Position numbers and translations under genes: made by a program | Source: JANWWM01 sp046292465 | GTDB taxonomy: Bacteria > Bacteroidota > Chlorobiia > Chlorobiales > Thermochlorobacteraceae | Direction: 5' to 3' | DNA: 64,000 nucleotides | NCBI GenBank assembly: GCA_046292465.1 | Contig: JBKBRB010000008.1 | Span: forward strand, 35,571-99,570 | Part shown: in pieces, positions 1-9,308 of the stretch | Position numbering within the stretch: position 1 is the first letter of the stretch | Layout of the letters: every line of letters starts with the position of its first letter | The notes under the pieces: model-generated | Database searches by the model: none | Seen by the model: only the letters and a program-made list of their open reading frames with translations | Told to the model about the DNA's origin: nothing

Positions 1-2507
1 CGAAGCGTGTTATTCAAAAAGCCATAGCCCACGCCCGCATCAATCGAGTTGAAAGTTTGTGCAGCTAATAATTCGCGGCGTGTAACCTTGCCAAGTGCTT
101 GGTTTGTGTCGAGGCGAACACCAACGACAAATTCACTGCTCTGGTTCGAGAGCCCACCGTTGATGCGAAGCGAGTTGGCGAAGGTGAGTGTTCCGTTGAG
201 CGAAATCGTGCGGCTTGAAAACTGTTGCGATGTAACCGAAAGCAAATCAAACGGTGAAACATAAACGTTGCCCAATAAAACTGCGCTGTTGCGGGTCGTG
301 TCGAAAGTGGTATTCAGGATACCTAAATCACGATTTTCACCCCGACTCGAGAAGACGGTGCTCAATCCAAGTTGGAGCGTTTTTGAGTTTTTGAGATTAA
401 AGGTTTGCTGCACATCGAAGTTAAAGGTGTTGGTTACGTTATCGATTTGCGCGCCAAGAGCACTGCGATTGCCTACGAAAACGGGTATGGTTTCAGCAAG
501 TTTAATCGAATCGCGGTAAGAGGCAGGAATGTTATTGATGTTGCTCTGACGGCGATATTCTAACCGAATGGACGGGAGATTGATACCGGGAAAAATAGAT
601 GCGCCAAGCGAAAGCAAGTTCCGCGAGGTTGTTCCGTCAATCGTTTGCCCTAACTGTGTTTCAATGTCGCGTTGCCTAGTAAGGTTATCGCTCAAACTTT
701 CAAATGCAAAGGAGAGAAGCAAGCGACTTTCAAGCAGGCGGATTCGGTCGTTGATGCGAATGCCGGCGATGTCGGGCTGATAAAACGCAAGTCCGAGCGA
801 GCGGAAGTTCGCGCCTTGACGCACATATTCAACTTTGAAGAAATTGCCCCAAGAGCCAAAGTTGTTGTTGAGGGTTGTTCCTGCGCGCCAAGCGGTTGCG
901 CTACCGAGTGGCGTCGGAAAGGCAAGGTTAGGATTGACGGTTATGAGGCTTCGAAGCCGTTCATAGCCGCCAGGGAATCGGTCTAAATCGTTCACAAAAT
1001 TGACGCTATCTTGTCCTTTCTTACCCAACAGTTGCGCAACTTGTCCTGCGCTAAGTGAGCCGCCGGTGATGTCGGTGTTAAATGCGCCAACAGCAAGGTC
1101 TCCGTAAAAGTCGAGCACGTTTGGAACAGGTGAGAGTTTGAAGCTCGTTCCAAATCCAACACTCTCTTCGGGGCGCACGCCGCGCGCATCGAGGCGATTC
1201 TCATCAATTTGGTCTTTGACTTTCAAGTATTGCAACTCTAAACGAAAGACTTTACTGAAAAAGCCGCCAACGGCAGTGAAGTAATTGCGTCGGAACGCAC
1301 CCGGAGCTAAGAGTTGCCTATAGGTTTTCGTATTCGCTGTTGAATCGACCAAAATGAAACCGGCAAGTTCGGCTTGAACGATTGAATCGGGTTGCGTAAT
1401 GGAGATAACGCGCGTCGCGCCGAACTCTGGAATAATCTCGCGCGCCGCGTCGCCTTGTGTAGTTGCAAAGCGCAGACCTGCAAACATGCCGCTTAATTCA
1501 TAGCCGCGAACGCGCACGCCGTTTGAAAGATAAAAGTTGTAGTCAGGAAAAACATCGCCAACTTTCACATCAAAGTAATCGGTATTGACTTTAAAGAGAA
1601 AGCGATTGGCGGGCTGGCGGCGTGCGTTTTCTTCGTTGGTTACATAAATGTTCGTTCCAACACGAAGCCAATCGTTATAGACAGCTTCGGCGTTAATGTT
1701 GGCACGGGCATAGAATATACTGGTATCGCCAACGTTTTCTTGGCGCATTTCTGCCCAACTTTGTGTGTTGTAGGCTATTTGTGCTTCGCGTTTAGCTTCA
1801 TCGAGCGTTTTTTTCGGAGCGGCACTCACTCTGAAATAAGTGCTTGTCCTGCCAAGTTCAACGCCGCGCGCGTCGCGTGCGATAAATTCCGCGCGAAGTG
1901 GACCTGGCTTCGGCAGCTCGTCGGGAATGTAGGTTACAAGGTTCTCGCTGAAAATCGCCTTCTTCGTAACATCTTTTCCGTCAACAAACAACTGTGATTT
2001 CTCTTTGCTGATTTTATCGCTTAGCGTGTAATACGAAAACGAAATCACCACGTCTTCGGGACGTAAGGCTTCTTGTTTCGACGGCGAAATCACCACCAGA
2101 TTCGGGTCTTCGGGAAGTGGACGAACGGTGATGTTTGCTGGCGTTTGAATCGGCGTTAAAAACGGAAAGGTAACCTGTGTGTTATCGCGCAAGACGGCGA
2201 CGACATAAAAATCAATCGAGGGCGCAATGACATAATTGGCGGGAATCGTGCCAACAAAATCGCTCCCTTGCGGCTGGGCTTCGATAAATCGATACTCCGA
2301 AATACCGAAATTTCTGTAGCGAATAACGGCACGGTCAATCTGCGCACCCATTTGTGACGAGATACGAATTTCTAACGGTCTGCCTTCAATAGCATCGCCG
2401 AAAGTAACTTTGAGTTGCCTATCGGCAGTGGCTTGTGCTGAAGCCGAAATTGAAGAGAATAGCAAAAGGAAAAGAAGTCCGATTGCAAGTTTGAAACGTG
2501 GTGTCAT
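1..2507 (-). CDS. large exported outer-membrane protein, C-terminus beyond window
   Basis: The reading frame is open from an ATG at 2507 (preceded by CGGAGA, a plausible ribosome binding site) to the window edge, giving about 835 residues without a stop. The first 26 residues form a signal peptide ending in SASAQA. Residues about 30-220 look like beta-rich extracellular or periplasmic modules. From roughly residue 250 the chain has alternating hydrophobic/polar strands rich in Asn, Phe, Tyr and Gly (for example LNNNFGSWGNFFKVEY), typical of an outer-membrane beta barrel. I do not recognise a named family; large barrel proteins of this type are common in Chlorobiota and Bacteroidota. The C-terminal strand that would support membrane insertion lies outside the window. 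Function unknown; localisation is inferred from composition. Confidence 0.7.
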   Translation of the reverse strand, partial: MTPRFKLAIGLLFLLLFSSISASAQATADRQLKVTFGDAIEGRPLEIRISSQMGAQIDRAVIRYRNFGISEYRFIEAQPQGSDFVGTIPANYVIAPSIDFYVVAVLRDNTQVTFPFLTPIQTPANITVRPLPEDPNLVVISPSKQEALRPEDVVISFSYYTLSDKISKEKSQLFVDGKDVTKKAIFSENLVTYIPDELPKPGPLRAEFIARDARGVELGRTSTYFRVSAAPKKTLDEAKREAQIAYNTQSWAEMRQENVGDTSIFYARANINAEAVYNDWLRVGTNIYVTNEENARRQPANRFLFKVNTDYFDVKVGDVFPDYNFYLSNGVRVRGYELSGMFAGLRFATTQGDAAREIIPEFGATRVISITQPDSIVQAELAGFILVDSTANTKTYRQLLAPGAFRRNYFTAVGGFFSKVFRLELQYLKVKDQIDENRLDARGVRPEESVGFGTSFKLSPVPNVLDFYGDLAVGAFNTDITGGSLSAGQVAQLLGKKGQDSVNFVNDLDRFPGGYERLRSLITVNPNLAFPTPLGSATAWRAGTTLNNNFGSWGNFFKVEYVRQGANFRSLGLAFYQPDIAGIRINDRIRLLESRLLLSFAFESLSDNLTRQRDIETQLGQTIDGTTSRNLLSLGASIFPGINLPSIRLEYRRQSNINNIPASYRDSIKLAETIPVFVGNRSALGAQIDNVTNTFNFDVQQTFNLKNSKTLQLGLSTVFSSRGENRDLGILNTTFDTTRNSAVLLGNVYVSPFDLLSVTSQQFSSRTISLNGTLTFANSLRINGGLSNQSSEFVVGVRLDTNQALGKVTRRELLAAQTFNSIDAGVGYGFLNNTL

Positions 2508-2568
2508 AGAGAATCTCCGAATACAGTTGACGAGTTAGTTTTTTTGAGTTGTTCAGTTAATGTTTGAT

Positions 2569-2913
2569 TCAATCATCGTCATTGCCGCCCGTGAGCATAA
2601 ATAAAGCTTCACGAAGTTCTTTATTGGCATGTGCTTCGCCGCGTTGAGCAGTTAATGAAATACCAAGTTGGTATGTTCTCTTTGCATCTTCCATTCTGCC
2701 CATTCTCTCGTAGAGTTTTCCCAAGTGATAATAAGTTGCGGTGTAGTCAGGCGCGTGCGTCAAGAGGTATTCAAATTCCTTAACGGCATCTTCAAGGCGA
2801 TGGAGTTTGATGTAATCAAGCGCAAGCGCATAGCGAGAAAAAGAATCGCATGGGTCTTTCTCTAAAAAACTCTTCAGGAGTGAAATGCGATGCTCTTCGG
2901 GTGAAATGTTCAT
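2569..2913 (-). CDS. small TPR protein
   Basis: A 114-residue protein starting MNISPEEHR. The frame stays open upstream, but the ATG at 2913 is preferred because it begins 4 bases after the stop of the HIT gene, whereas the longer start would overlap it. Residues about 20-95 hold two to three TPR units (for example YALALDYIKLHRLEDAVKEF and TYYHLGKLYERMGRMEDAK), ending in an acidic GGNDDD tail. No signal peptide, so probably a cytoplasmic scaffold. Tight spacing suggests cotranscription with the HIT gene. No specific partner can be named. Confidence 0.8.
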   Translation of the reverse strand: MNISPEEHRISLLKSFLEKDPCDSFSRYALALDYIKLHRLEDAVKEFEYLLTHAPDYTATYYHLGKLYERMGRMEDAKRTYQLGISLTAQRGEAHANKELREALFMLTGGNDDD

Positions 2914-2917
2914 GGCT

Positions 2918-3286
2918 CTATGTTGTTGGAAATGGAGGCCAGCCCATCGGTTTGCCACCAATCAAATGTGCATGAATATGAAAAACGGTTTGTCCGCCGT
3001 CTCGCTTGCAATTCAGGTTAATACGATAACCTGAATCGGCGATGCCAAGCGTGCGCGCAATATCTTTGGCAACGATAATGAGCTTGCCAACAAGAAGTGC
3101 GTCGTCGCTGGTTAAATCGTTCAGTGTTTCAATGTGCCGCTTAGGTATGATGAGGATATGAACAGGCGCGACAGGCGCAATGTCATGAAAAGCAAAAATT
3201 TGCTCGTCGCTGTAAACTTTTTTTGACGGAATTTTTTCCGACGCGATTTTACAAAAAATGCAATTCTCGTTGTATGAATCCGTCAT
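2918..3286 (-). CDS. HIT-family nucleotide-binding protein
   Basis: A 122-residue histidine-triad protein of the HINT/PKCI branch. N-terminal CIFCKIASEKIPS is the typical opening of HINT proteins, and HIHAHL near the C-terminus is the histidine triad (HxHxH) that hydrolyses nucleoside phosphoramidates or related nucleotide conjugates. The start at 3286 (MTDSYNENC) is chosen over an upstream one because the extra 22 residues do not resemble the family. It is probably cytoplasmic and heads a two-gene unit with the TPR protein downstream. The physiological substrate is not evident from the sequence. Confidence 0.92.
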   Translation of the reverse strand: MTDSYNENCIFCKIASEKIPSKKVYSDEQIFAFHDIAPVAPVHILIIPKRHIETLNDLTSDDALLVGKLIIVAKDIARTLGIADSGYRINLNCKRDGGQTVFHIHAHLIGGKPMGWPPFPTT

Positions 3287-3411
3287 TTCCAATATGTTGA
3301 AATTAACACAATACTTTGAAATGTAAGAAACATCGTGCAGAAGATAATGCAAAGTTTGCTCGCAAAGAAAACGAATGAAGCATTTGGCGAAGGGATTTGG
3401 AAAACGTAAAT

Positions 3412-3440
3412 TTGCAGTTGCTTTACAAAGCCGCTATGCA
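3412..3440 (+). promoter_or_regulatory. promoter of tRNA-Val
   Basis: TTGCAG (3412-3417) and TATGCA (3435-3440) are separated by 17 bases and lie 18 bases upstream of the mature tRNA 5' end, giving a sigma-70-like promoter at a sensible distance. No promoter was tested; this rests on motif and spacing only. Confidence 0.5.
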
Positions 3441-3457
3441 AAGCGCATCAAGCAAAA

Positions 3458-3531
3458 GGGCTTTTAGCTCAGTTGGTTAGAGCGACTGGTTTACACCCAG
3501 TAGGTCGGGGGTTCGACTCCCTCAGAGCCCA
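3458..3531 (+). tRNA. tRNA-Val (anticodon UAC)
   Basis: A 74-nucleotide cloverleaf. The acceptor arm GGGCTTT pairs with AGAGCCC (one G-U), the D arm is GCTC-AGTTGGTTA-GAGC, the anticodon stem ACTGG/CCAGT encloses loop TTTACAC with anticodon TAC, and the T arm encloses TTCGACT. The 3' CCA is not encoded; the gene ends with discriminator A followed by CAC. Reads GUA valine codons. It stands alone with its own promoter and terminator. Confidence 0.96.
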
Positions 3532-3556
3532 CACATCTGCGCACACACATTGCTCC

Positions 3557-3586
3557 AAAGCCGTCTCATGCAAGGCGGCTTTTTTT
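3557..3586 (+). terminator. rho-independent terminator of tRNA-Val
   Basis: AAAGCCGTCT pairs with AGGCGGCTTT (one G-U) around the six-base loop CATGCA, followed by a run of T. Well placed 25 bases after the tRNA. Confidence 0.85.
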
Positions 3587-3606
3587 GTTTGACGACCTGA
3601 AAGTGC

Positions 3607-3636
3607 TTGACGAAAAGCAAATTTTTTTAATTATTA
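3607..3636 (+). promoter_or_regulatory. possible promoter of gltB
   Basis: TTGACG at 3607-3612 is followed after 18 bases by TTATTA (3631-3636), or after 15 bases by TAATTA. It lies just after the tRNA terminator and about 100 bases before the gltB start. Motif match only. Confidence 0.35.
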
Positions 3637-3740
3637 CGGCAAACATTTCTGCAAAGCACATTTCCAATTAACCGCCTACGCGCACTCTGAGAAGCCTCTT
3701 AAAGCAAAGGAGTTTAATTCAGTTTTGGAGGAAATCAAGA

Positions 3741-6700
3741 ATGCAATTTCACGATGAAAAATCCGCGTGCGGAGTGGGCTTTCTTGCCAGCCGTAAAAAC
3801 ACCGCAACACATGCGCATTTGAAACAAGCCTTATACGCGCTTCGATGCGTCGAGCATCGCGGGGCGTGCGGTGCTGACCGCGTCTCGTCGGACGGTGCCG
3901 GCATCATGACTGATATTCCGTTCGAGCTTTTCGGCTATGAAAAAGGAACGGTCGCAATTGCAACGCTCTTCATTCCGTTTGATTCCGAAGGGCAACGCAT
4001 TGCGCTCAAACTCCTGACCGAAACGTTTGAATTTTTTGATTTGCGCATCGAAGCCTATCGCGATGTGCCGATAAATTTGAGCGTGCTCGGTGCAGAAGCC
4101 AAAAAATCAATGCCTGCCATTAAGCAAGTGGTGATTCGTCGCCCCGAACACTGCCGCACAGATTCGTCATTCAATCGCATTCTTTACATCGCCAAACAAT
4201 ACACGCGCGCACGCGCCGCCGAACGAGGCATGAGCGAATTTTATTTTCCGTCGCTTTCCACAAACACAATCGTCTACAAAGCCCTCACAACTGCCGATAA
4301 GCTCGATGCCTTTTATCTCGATTTGCAGAATCCAAACTACAAAACGCGATTCGCGCTCTTTCATCGACGATTCAGCACCAACACGCGCACGTCTTGGGAC
4401 AAAGCGCAACCCTTCCGCTTAATCGCACACAACGGCGAAATCAACACGATTGCAGGCAACCGCACTTGGGCATTTGCGCGCGAAAAATCGCTCGGCTTAA
4501 AAGCAGGCGAACTGCTCACGCACCACAACATTAGCGACACAGGCTCGCTCAACGAAATGGCAGAAGCCTTGCTTTACCGCAGTTCAATTCCCTTTGTCGA
4601 CGATGTGATGGCAATTCTCATTCCGCCTGCAAACAGCGATAAACCCTTCTACAAATTCTGGGGCAGAGCGATGGAATCGTGGGACGGCCCCGCCTTTGTT
4701 ACCTTTTCTGACGGACAAACCGTCGGCGCACGTCTCGATAGAAACGGTTTCCGCCCATGCCGCTGGGCAATGACCGACGAGCATTTTTACCTCTCTTCCG
4801 AAGCCGGTTCGTTCAACCTCGATGAAAGTGTGATTCGAGCCAAAGGCACACTGCAAGCCGGTTCTGGCGTAAGGGTAGATTTGGAAACAGGCGAAATTGA
4901 CTTTCGCGACACGAGCGAATCAGCAGAATACTTCGACGCTAAATTTGACCCGCATCTCTTGCCCGCGCTCTCGCTTCAAGTGAACACACTGCCGCAAACC
5001 CTTGAAAAAACAAGCGTTTTCGGCTACACCGAAGAAGATTTGAACAAAATTCTCTTGCCGATGATTGAAACTGGTAAAGAACCTATCGGCTCAATGGGCG
5101 ATACGGCGCGCCCCGCGATTTTTTCCGACGAACCACGTCCGTTCTTCGATTACTTTTATCAAAACTTCGCGCAGGTTACAAATCCCCCTGTCGATTACAT
5201 TCGCGAAACCACCGTAACCGATTTAAGCATTGAACTCGGCAAAAAGCCGAACATCTTTTCTACAAAAGAACTCATTCCGCCACAAGTTGCCATTGAACTC
5301 AAAAGTCCTGTCCTTTCTTTGGGGCAGATGGCATTTGTGGAATCGTTCAAACGAGGCAATCCCAATTCGCCTGACGCGCGTATTGTTGCCGAAGTGTTAG
5401 ATACAACCTTCAAACGCATTGAAGGCATTGTCGGATTTCGAGCCAAACTAAGCGACCTGCGCAAAAGCGCGCTCAATGCGGTCAAGCACGGCGCAAGCAT
5501 TTTGATTCTCTCGGATAAACATGCGGATTTTGAAAACTTGCCCATTCCGAGTTTGCTCGCGCTGCGTGCCGTCGTCAATGCGCTCAACGATGAAGGCATT
5601 CGGCTTGAAGCGTCTGTTGTGGTGCATACAGGCGAAGTACGCTCAACGCATCACTTGGCAACTTTGATTGGATTTGGTGCAACAGCAGTTTGTCCTTACC
5701 TCGCGCTTGAAGTCGCACGATTTGAAAACTTCCAACAACTGAACTCACTTTCGCCCGATAAGCGCGAAGCCAATCTCATCAAAGCCTTTGAACAAGGACT
5801 CTTGAAGGTGATGAGCAAAATGGGGATTTCGGTGGTGAAGTCGTATCAAAGCGCACGGCTATTTTCTGCGCTTGGCATTGGGAAGAAATTAGCCGAAGAA
5901 TTTTTCCGCGACCTTTATTCGCCCATTGGTGGCATTGAGTTAGAGCAACTTGTCGAGAAAATTCTCAAAGATGCCGCGCTGTTTGAAAAACACAAAAAGC
6001 CAATTCACAGTTACCAATACAAAGAGCACAACAGCGGTTTGCAAGGCGAAAAGCACTCAATGACAAACTCGCGCGCGAAACTCATTCATAAACTTGTGCG
6101 CGAAACACACACCCCACTTTCTTCAATCAACCTTTACAACGAATACTTGCGATTGGGCGAAGAAGTCGAGCCGATTAGTATTCGTCATCTCTTTGAGTTC
6201 AAGCATGCGCCAAAACCGTTGCCAATAGAGGAGATTCAGCCGAAAGCAGACATCTTGAAAACCTTTGGGTCAGGCGCGATGAGTTTCGGCGCGATTAGTG
6301 CAGAGGCACAGCGCGATATTTTTTTAGCAATGAAAGAAATTGGCGGTCGCTCCAATTCAGGCGAGGGCGGCGAAAATCCGTATTACTTCACCGACGGCAT
6401 TACAGCGCATGCAAAGCAAGTGGCATCGGCGCGCTTTGGCGTTACGGCGGAGTATCTCGTTACAGGCAAAGAAATTCAAATCAAAATTGCACAAGGCGCA
6501 AAGCCGGGCGAAGGCGGGCAACTCATGGCGGTCAAGGTCAATGAAGAGATTGCTCGCGCACGCCATTCGCTCACAGGCATCGACCTGATTTCGCCACCAC
6601 CCATGCACGACATTTACAGCATTGAAGATTTGAAGGAACTGATTTATGAACTGCGCCAAACAAATCCTGATGCAAAAATCAATGTGAAATTGGTTTCAGG

Positions 6701-8156
6701 AGCGGGCGTCGGCACAGTGGCGGTCGGCGTTGCAAAAGCAGGTGCGGACATCATTCACATTTCGGGCGGAGACGGCGGCACCGGTGCGGCGGCACTTTCT
6801 TCAATGAAACACGCCGGCATGCAATGGGAAATCGGCTTGCTCGAGGCACACATCGCCTTGCTCGAGAATAACTTGCGCCAATGCGTAACTTTGCGCGTCG
6901 ACGGCGGTTTGGCAACAGGCAAAGACATCGTCATGGCGGCAATGCTCGGCGCAGAAGAATTCGAGTTCGGAAAACTCTTGCTCGTTGCCGAAGGGTGCGT
7001 GATGGCAAGAATCTGCGAGAAAAACACTTGCCCAACAGGCATCGCCACGCACGACCCAAAATTCAAAGCCAAATACAAAGGACACAAAGACCACATCGTC
7101 GCGCTTCTCAATTTTCTTGCTGACGACGTGCAACGCCATCTGGCAACGCTTGGCGTTAAATCGCTTCGCGACTTGCTCGGCAGAACCGACTTGCTGAAAA
7201 TCAATCCGAAACATCTTCCGCTCATCAACGCGCGCAATTTAGATTTGAGTTTCTTCACAAAGCACGAATCGCCAACGCTCGACTCTCAACCCTCTGCACC
7301 TGCGGGCACATTCAGCGAAGACATTAGTCCGCTCAATAAAACCATTCTCGCCGATGCGCGTCCAGTGTTGAACCAAGCACGCGAAGGGAAATCGGCAACG
7401 CTCGCGCTCTCTTACAACATCTTCCCAACCGACCGCGCCGTGCTTGCCTCGCTCTCAGGTGAAATCGCAAAAGTCATGCACGAAGCGCGCGCTAAAAACG
7501 GCTTCGGAGCATATCAACCGAAATTTTCAGGACATCTTGATTTCACATTTAGAGGCAGTGCAGGGCAGGGCTTCGGTGTCTTTTTAACCGAAGGCGTGAG
7601 TGTGCGTTTGGAAGGCGAAGCCAATGATTCAGTGTGCAAAGGCATGTCGGGCGGAAAAGTCGTGATTGTGCCGAGCCAAAAAGCCACATTTGTGCCTGAA
7701 CAAAATGCCATTATCGGCAACTGTGTGCTCTACGGGGCAACAGGTGGCACGCTCTATGTGAATGGACTTGCAGGCGACCGATTCGCCGTGCGCAATAGCG
7801 GCGCGACTGCCGTCGTCGAGGGCGTTGGACTTCACGCGTGCGAATATATGACCAACGGTCTCGTCGTTATTCTCGGCAAAGTCTCTTACAACTTGGGCGC
7901 AGGCATGACAGGCGGAAAACTCTATCTCTACGGCGAAAAATCGCACTTCATCAATCGCGATTATATCACGGCTCTTGACCTTTCGCTCGAAGATGAATTG
8001 GAACTCAAAGCCTTGCTCGAAGACTACGCAAGCGAAACCAACTCGAACACCGCAAAACGCTTGCTTGCAAATTGGACGATGGAAAAATCCTATTTCAAAA
8101 AATACTTGCCGCTCGGACTTGCCCGAAAACTCAAAGCCGAAGAAGTTACGCTCTAA
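3741..8156 (+). CDS. gltB: glutamate synthase large (alpha) subunit
   Basis: 1471 residues, the normal length for the NADPH-GOGAT alpha subunit, which makes two glutamates from glutamine and 2-oxoglutarate. Cys10 in SACGVGFLASR would become the N-terminal nucleophile of the class II glutaminase domain after removal of a short propeptide (domain about 10-390). A central domain is followed by the FMN-binding synthase barrel (about 780-1150) with FGSGAMSFGAIS and SGGDGGTGAAALSSMKHAG. The 3Fe-4S cysteines are C1086, C1092 and C1097 (CVMARICEKNTCPTG). The C-terminal GXGXG beta-helix domain covers about 1200-1440. GGAGGAA lies 10 bases before the ATG. No gltD neighbour is present, so the electron-donating small subunit must be encoded elsewhere, or the enzyme uses another donor such as ferredoxin. 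Confidence 0.97.
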   Translation: MQFHDEKSACGVGFLASRKNTATHAHLKQALYALRCVEHRGACGADRVSSDGAGIMTDIPFELFGYEKGTVAIATLFIPFDSEGQRIALKLLTETFEFFDLRIEAYRDVPINLSVLGAEAKKSMPAIKQVVIRRPEHCRTDSSFNRILYIAKQYTRARAAERGMSEFYFPSLSTNTIVYKALTTADKLDAFYLDLQNPNYKTRFALFHRRFSTNTRTSWDKAQPFRLIAHNGEINTIAGNRTWAFAREKSLGLKAGELLTHHNISDTGSLNEMAEALLYRSSIPFVDDVMAILIPPANSDKPFYKFWGRAMESWDGPAFVTFSDGQTVGARLDRNGFRPCRWAMTDEHFYLSSEAGSFNLDESVIRAKGTLQAGSGVRVDLETGEIDFRDTSESAEYFDAKFDPHLLPALSLQVNTLPQTLEKTSVFGYTEEDLNKILLPMIETGKEPIGSMGDTARPAIFSDEPRPFFDYFYQNFAQVTNPPVDYIRETTVTDLSIELGKKPNIFSTKELIPPQVAIELKSPVLSLGQMAFVESFKRGNPNSPDARIVAEVLDTTFKRIEGIVGFRAKLSDLRKSALNAVKHGASILILSDKHADFENLPIPSLLALRAVVNALNDEGIRLEASVVVHTGEVRSTHHLATLIGFGATAVCPYLALEVARFENFQQLNSLSPDKREANLIKAFEQGLLKVMSKMGISVVKSYQSARLFSALGIGKKLAEEFFRDLYSPIGGIELEQLVEKILKDAALFEKHKKPIHSYQYKEHNSGLQGEKHSMTNSRAKLIHKLVRETHTPLSSINLYNEYLRLGEEVEPISIRHLFEFKHAPKPLPIEEIQPKADILKTFGSGAMSFGAISAEAQRDIFLAMKEIGGRSNSGEGGENPYYFTDGITAHAKQVASARFGVTAEYLVTGKEIQIKIAQGAKPGEGGQLMAVKVNEEIARARHSLTGIDLISPPPMHDIYSIEDLKELIYELRQTNPDAKINVKLVSGAGVGTVAVGVAKAGADIIHISGGDGGTGAAALSSMKHAGMQWEIGLLEAHIALLENNLRQCVTLRVDGGLATGKDIVMAAMLGAEEFEFGKLLLVAEGCVMARICEKNTCPTGIATHDPKFKAKYKGHKDHIVALLNFLADDVQRHLATLGVKSLRDLLGRTDLLKINPKHLPLINARNLDLSFFTKHESPTLDSQPSAPAGTFSEDISPLNKTILADARPVLNQAREGKSATLALSYNIFPTDRAVLASLSGEIAKVMHEARAKNGFGAYQPKFSGHLDFTFRGSAGQGFGVFLTEGVSVRLEGEANDSVCKGMSGGKVVIVPSQKATFVPEQNAIIGNCVLYGATGGTLYVNGLAGDRFAVRNSGATAVVEGVGLHACEYMTNGLVVILGKVSYNLGAGMTGGKLYLYGEKSHFINRDYITALDLSLEDELELKALLEDYASETNSNTAKRLLANWTMEKSYFKKYLPLGLARKLKAEEVTL

Positions 8157-8160
8157 ATCT

Positions 8161-8907
8161 TCAATGGCACGCCTTGTTAAATTTTTTGAGTTTCCAGTAG
8201 TTGTAAGGAAGAGGCACAAGAAAGCCGGCAAGGAGTGCAATTCCCAACGCAATCCAGTAGAAAGGCTCGTGCGGCATAACTGTTCCGCCCGTGAGCAAAT
8301 AATCTGTTGCGTTCTCTGAAATTTCCATCGCAAGCATTGAGAGAAAACTCATCGAGAAAGCCGTCTTCAAAGCAAGCGACCAAGGGAATCGCTCGCGCAC
8401 TTTGAGAATGACGGTTTCAAGCATGACGGAAGTTGTCAATCCGCACACAATCGCAACGCCCATAATTGCAAACATCGACCACTGCAATCCCACGCTTTGC
8501 GCATAAATGATAAAGCCAAAATCGCCAATCGAGCACCCAATCAAGCAGTTGAGTGTGTTAAACGAGGCGCGTTTCCACTTTGGGGCGTCGAGCCAAAACG
8601 GCGTTGGGCTTGACGCAACGGACGAAGCCATCGGTGTGCTGACAACCGGAAGCGCGAAAGGCATTGCAGAAATGCTATCTTCTTTCCACTCCGAAAGCGT
8701 GTAATCGCCAGCAGATTTCAAGGCACGATTCAAAGTCGTGAGCGACACCTCGCCTTTAAGCATAAGTGTGGCTTTTGGCGGAAGAAGCGAAACCTTCACC
8801 GATTCAACCCCTTCCACCGACTTCAACGCCGATTCAACCGAGCGGACACAACCTTGACAATGCATGCCGCTTACGGCAAATTCCGTTTGATGTATGGTTT
8901 CGGTCAT
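8161..8907 (-). CDS. HMA domain fused to DUF4396 membrane protein
   Basis: A 248-residue protein. Residues 5-70 are a heavy-metal-associated domain with the metal ligands in GMHCQGC (C17, C20), as in copper chaperones and MerP. After a Ser/Pro linker, residues about 105-245 form a four-helix membrane domain of the DUF4396 type (FNTLNCLIGCSIGDFGFI at its start; later SMLAMEISENATDY). The natural reading is metal transfer to or across the inner membrane, but the DUF4396 mechanism is not established. The ATG at 8907 is preferred over the GTG one codon upstream. It is last in a minus-strand group of four cysteine-bearing exported or membrane proteins, convergent with gltB 4 bases away. Confidence 0.85.
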   Translation of the reverse strand: MTETIHQTEFAVSGMHCQGCVRSVESALKSVEGVESVKVSLLPPKATLMLKGEVSLTTLNRALKSAGDYTLSEWKEDSISAMPFALPVVSTPMASSVASSPTPFWLDAPKWKRASFNTLNCLIGCSIGDFGFIIYAQSVGLQWSMFAIMGVAIVCGLTTSVMLETVILKVRERFPWSLALKTAFSMSFLSMLAMEISENATDYLLTGGTVMPHEPFYWIALGIALLAGFLVPLPYNYWKLKKFNKACH

Positions 8908-8930
8908 CACTCTAAATTCCAGATGAGCAA

Positions 8931-9215
8931 TTAGTGCATCGGTTCTTTTTCGCCGAGAAAGGTTTTGCCGTCGGCACTAATTTTTGCAGAATACTTAGCA
9001 GGGTCGGCTTTGAACTTTGGCTCACAGTTGTCGCAACAAAATCCGTAGGATTTCCCCTCGTATTCAACCGTTTTTGACTTTGGATTAACAGGCTCGCCTG
9101 AAACGGGACAGACTTCATTGAACACAGGTTTTGCCGTAGCTTGTTTTGGCTCATCTTTTTGGCAAGCCGAAAGTGAAACGATGATGATAAACGACAAAAT
9201 GGAAAGTGTTTTCAT
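8931..9215 (-). CDS. YHS-like metal-binding lipoprotein
   Basis: A 94-residue lipoprotein. The signal peptide ends in lipobox SLSAC (C18). The mature part resembles a YHS/TRASH-type metal site: CPVSGEPVN (C36) then YEGKSYGFCCDNCEPKF (C60, C61, C64) and DPAKYSAKI. In this fold the cysteines bind soft metal ions. Acting in the periplasm or on a membrane leaflet, it could pass metal to the HMA-DUF4396 protein encoded 23 bases downstream. The metal is not determinable; copper, zinc or mercury are all plausible. Confidence 0.82.
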   Translation of the reverse strand: MKTLSILSFIIIVSLSACQKDEPKQATAKPVFNEVCPVSGEPVNPKSKTVEYEGKSYGFCCDNCEPKFKADPAKYSAKISADGKTFLGEKEPMH

Positions 9216-9242
9216 TGAAAAGAGATGTTTGAGTTAAAATGA

Positions 9243-9270
9243 AAGCCTGCTTCGCTTTGGAAACAGGCTT
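9243..9270 (-). terminator. hairpin between cysteine-rich peptide and YHS lipoprotein genes
   Basis: On the minus strand AAGCCTGTTTC pairs with GAAGCAGGCTT (11 pairs, one G-U) around a six-base loop, followed by TTCATTTTAA. The T tract is interrupted, so it may be a partial terminator or an mRNA-stabilising element that sets the ratio of upstream to downstream genes. Confidence 0.55.
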
Positions 9271-9308
9271 CCTGATGAAAAAAGTTCAGCGCAAATCTTC
9301 AGCGTGAA

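Noticed and set aside
7629..8333. 234-residue minus-strand frame across the end of gltB
   Set aside because: It is antisense to the conserved gltB C-terminal domain and runs into the HMA-DUF4396 gene in another frame.
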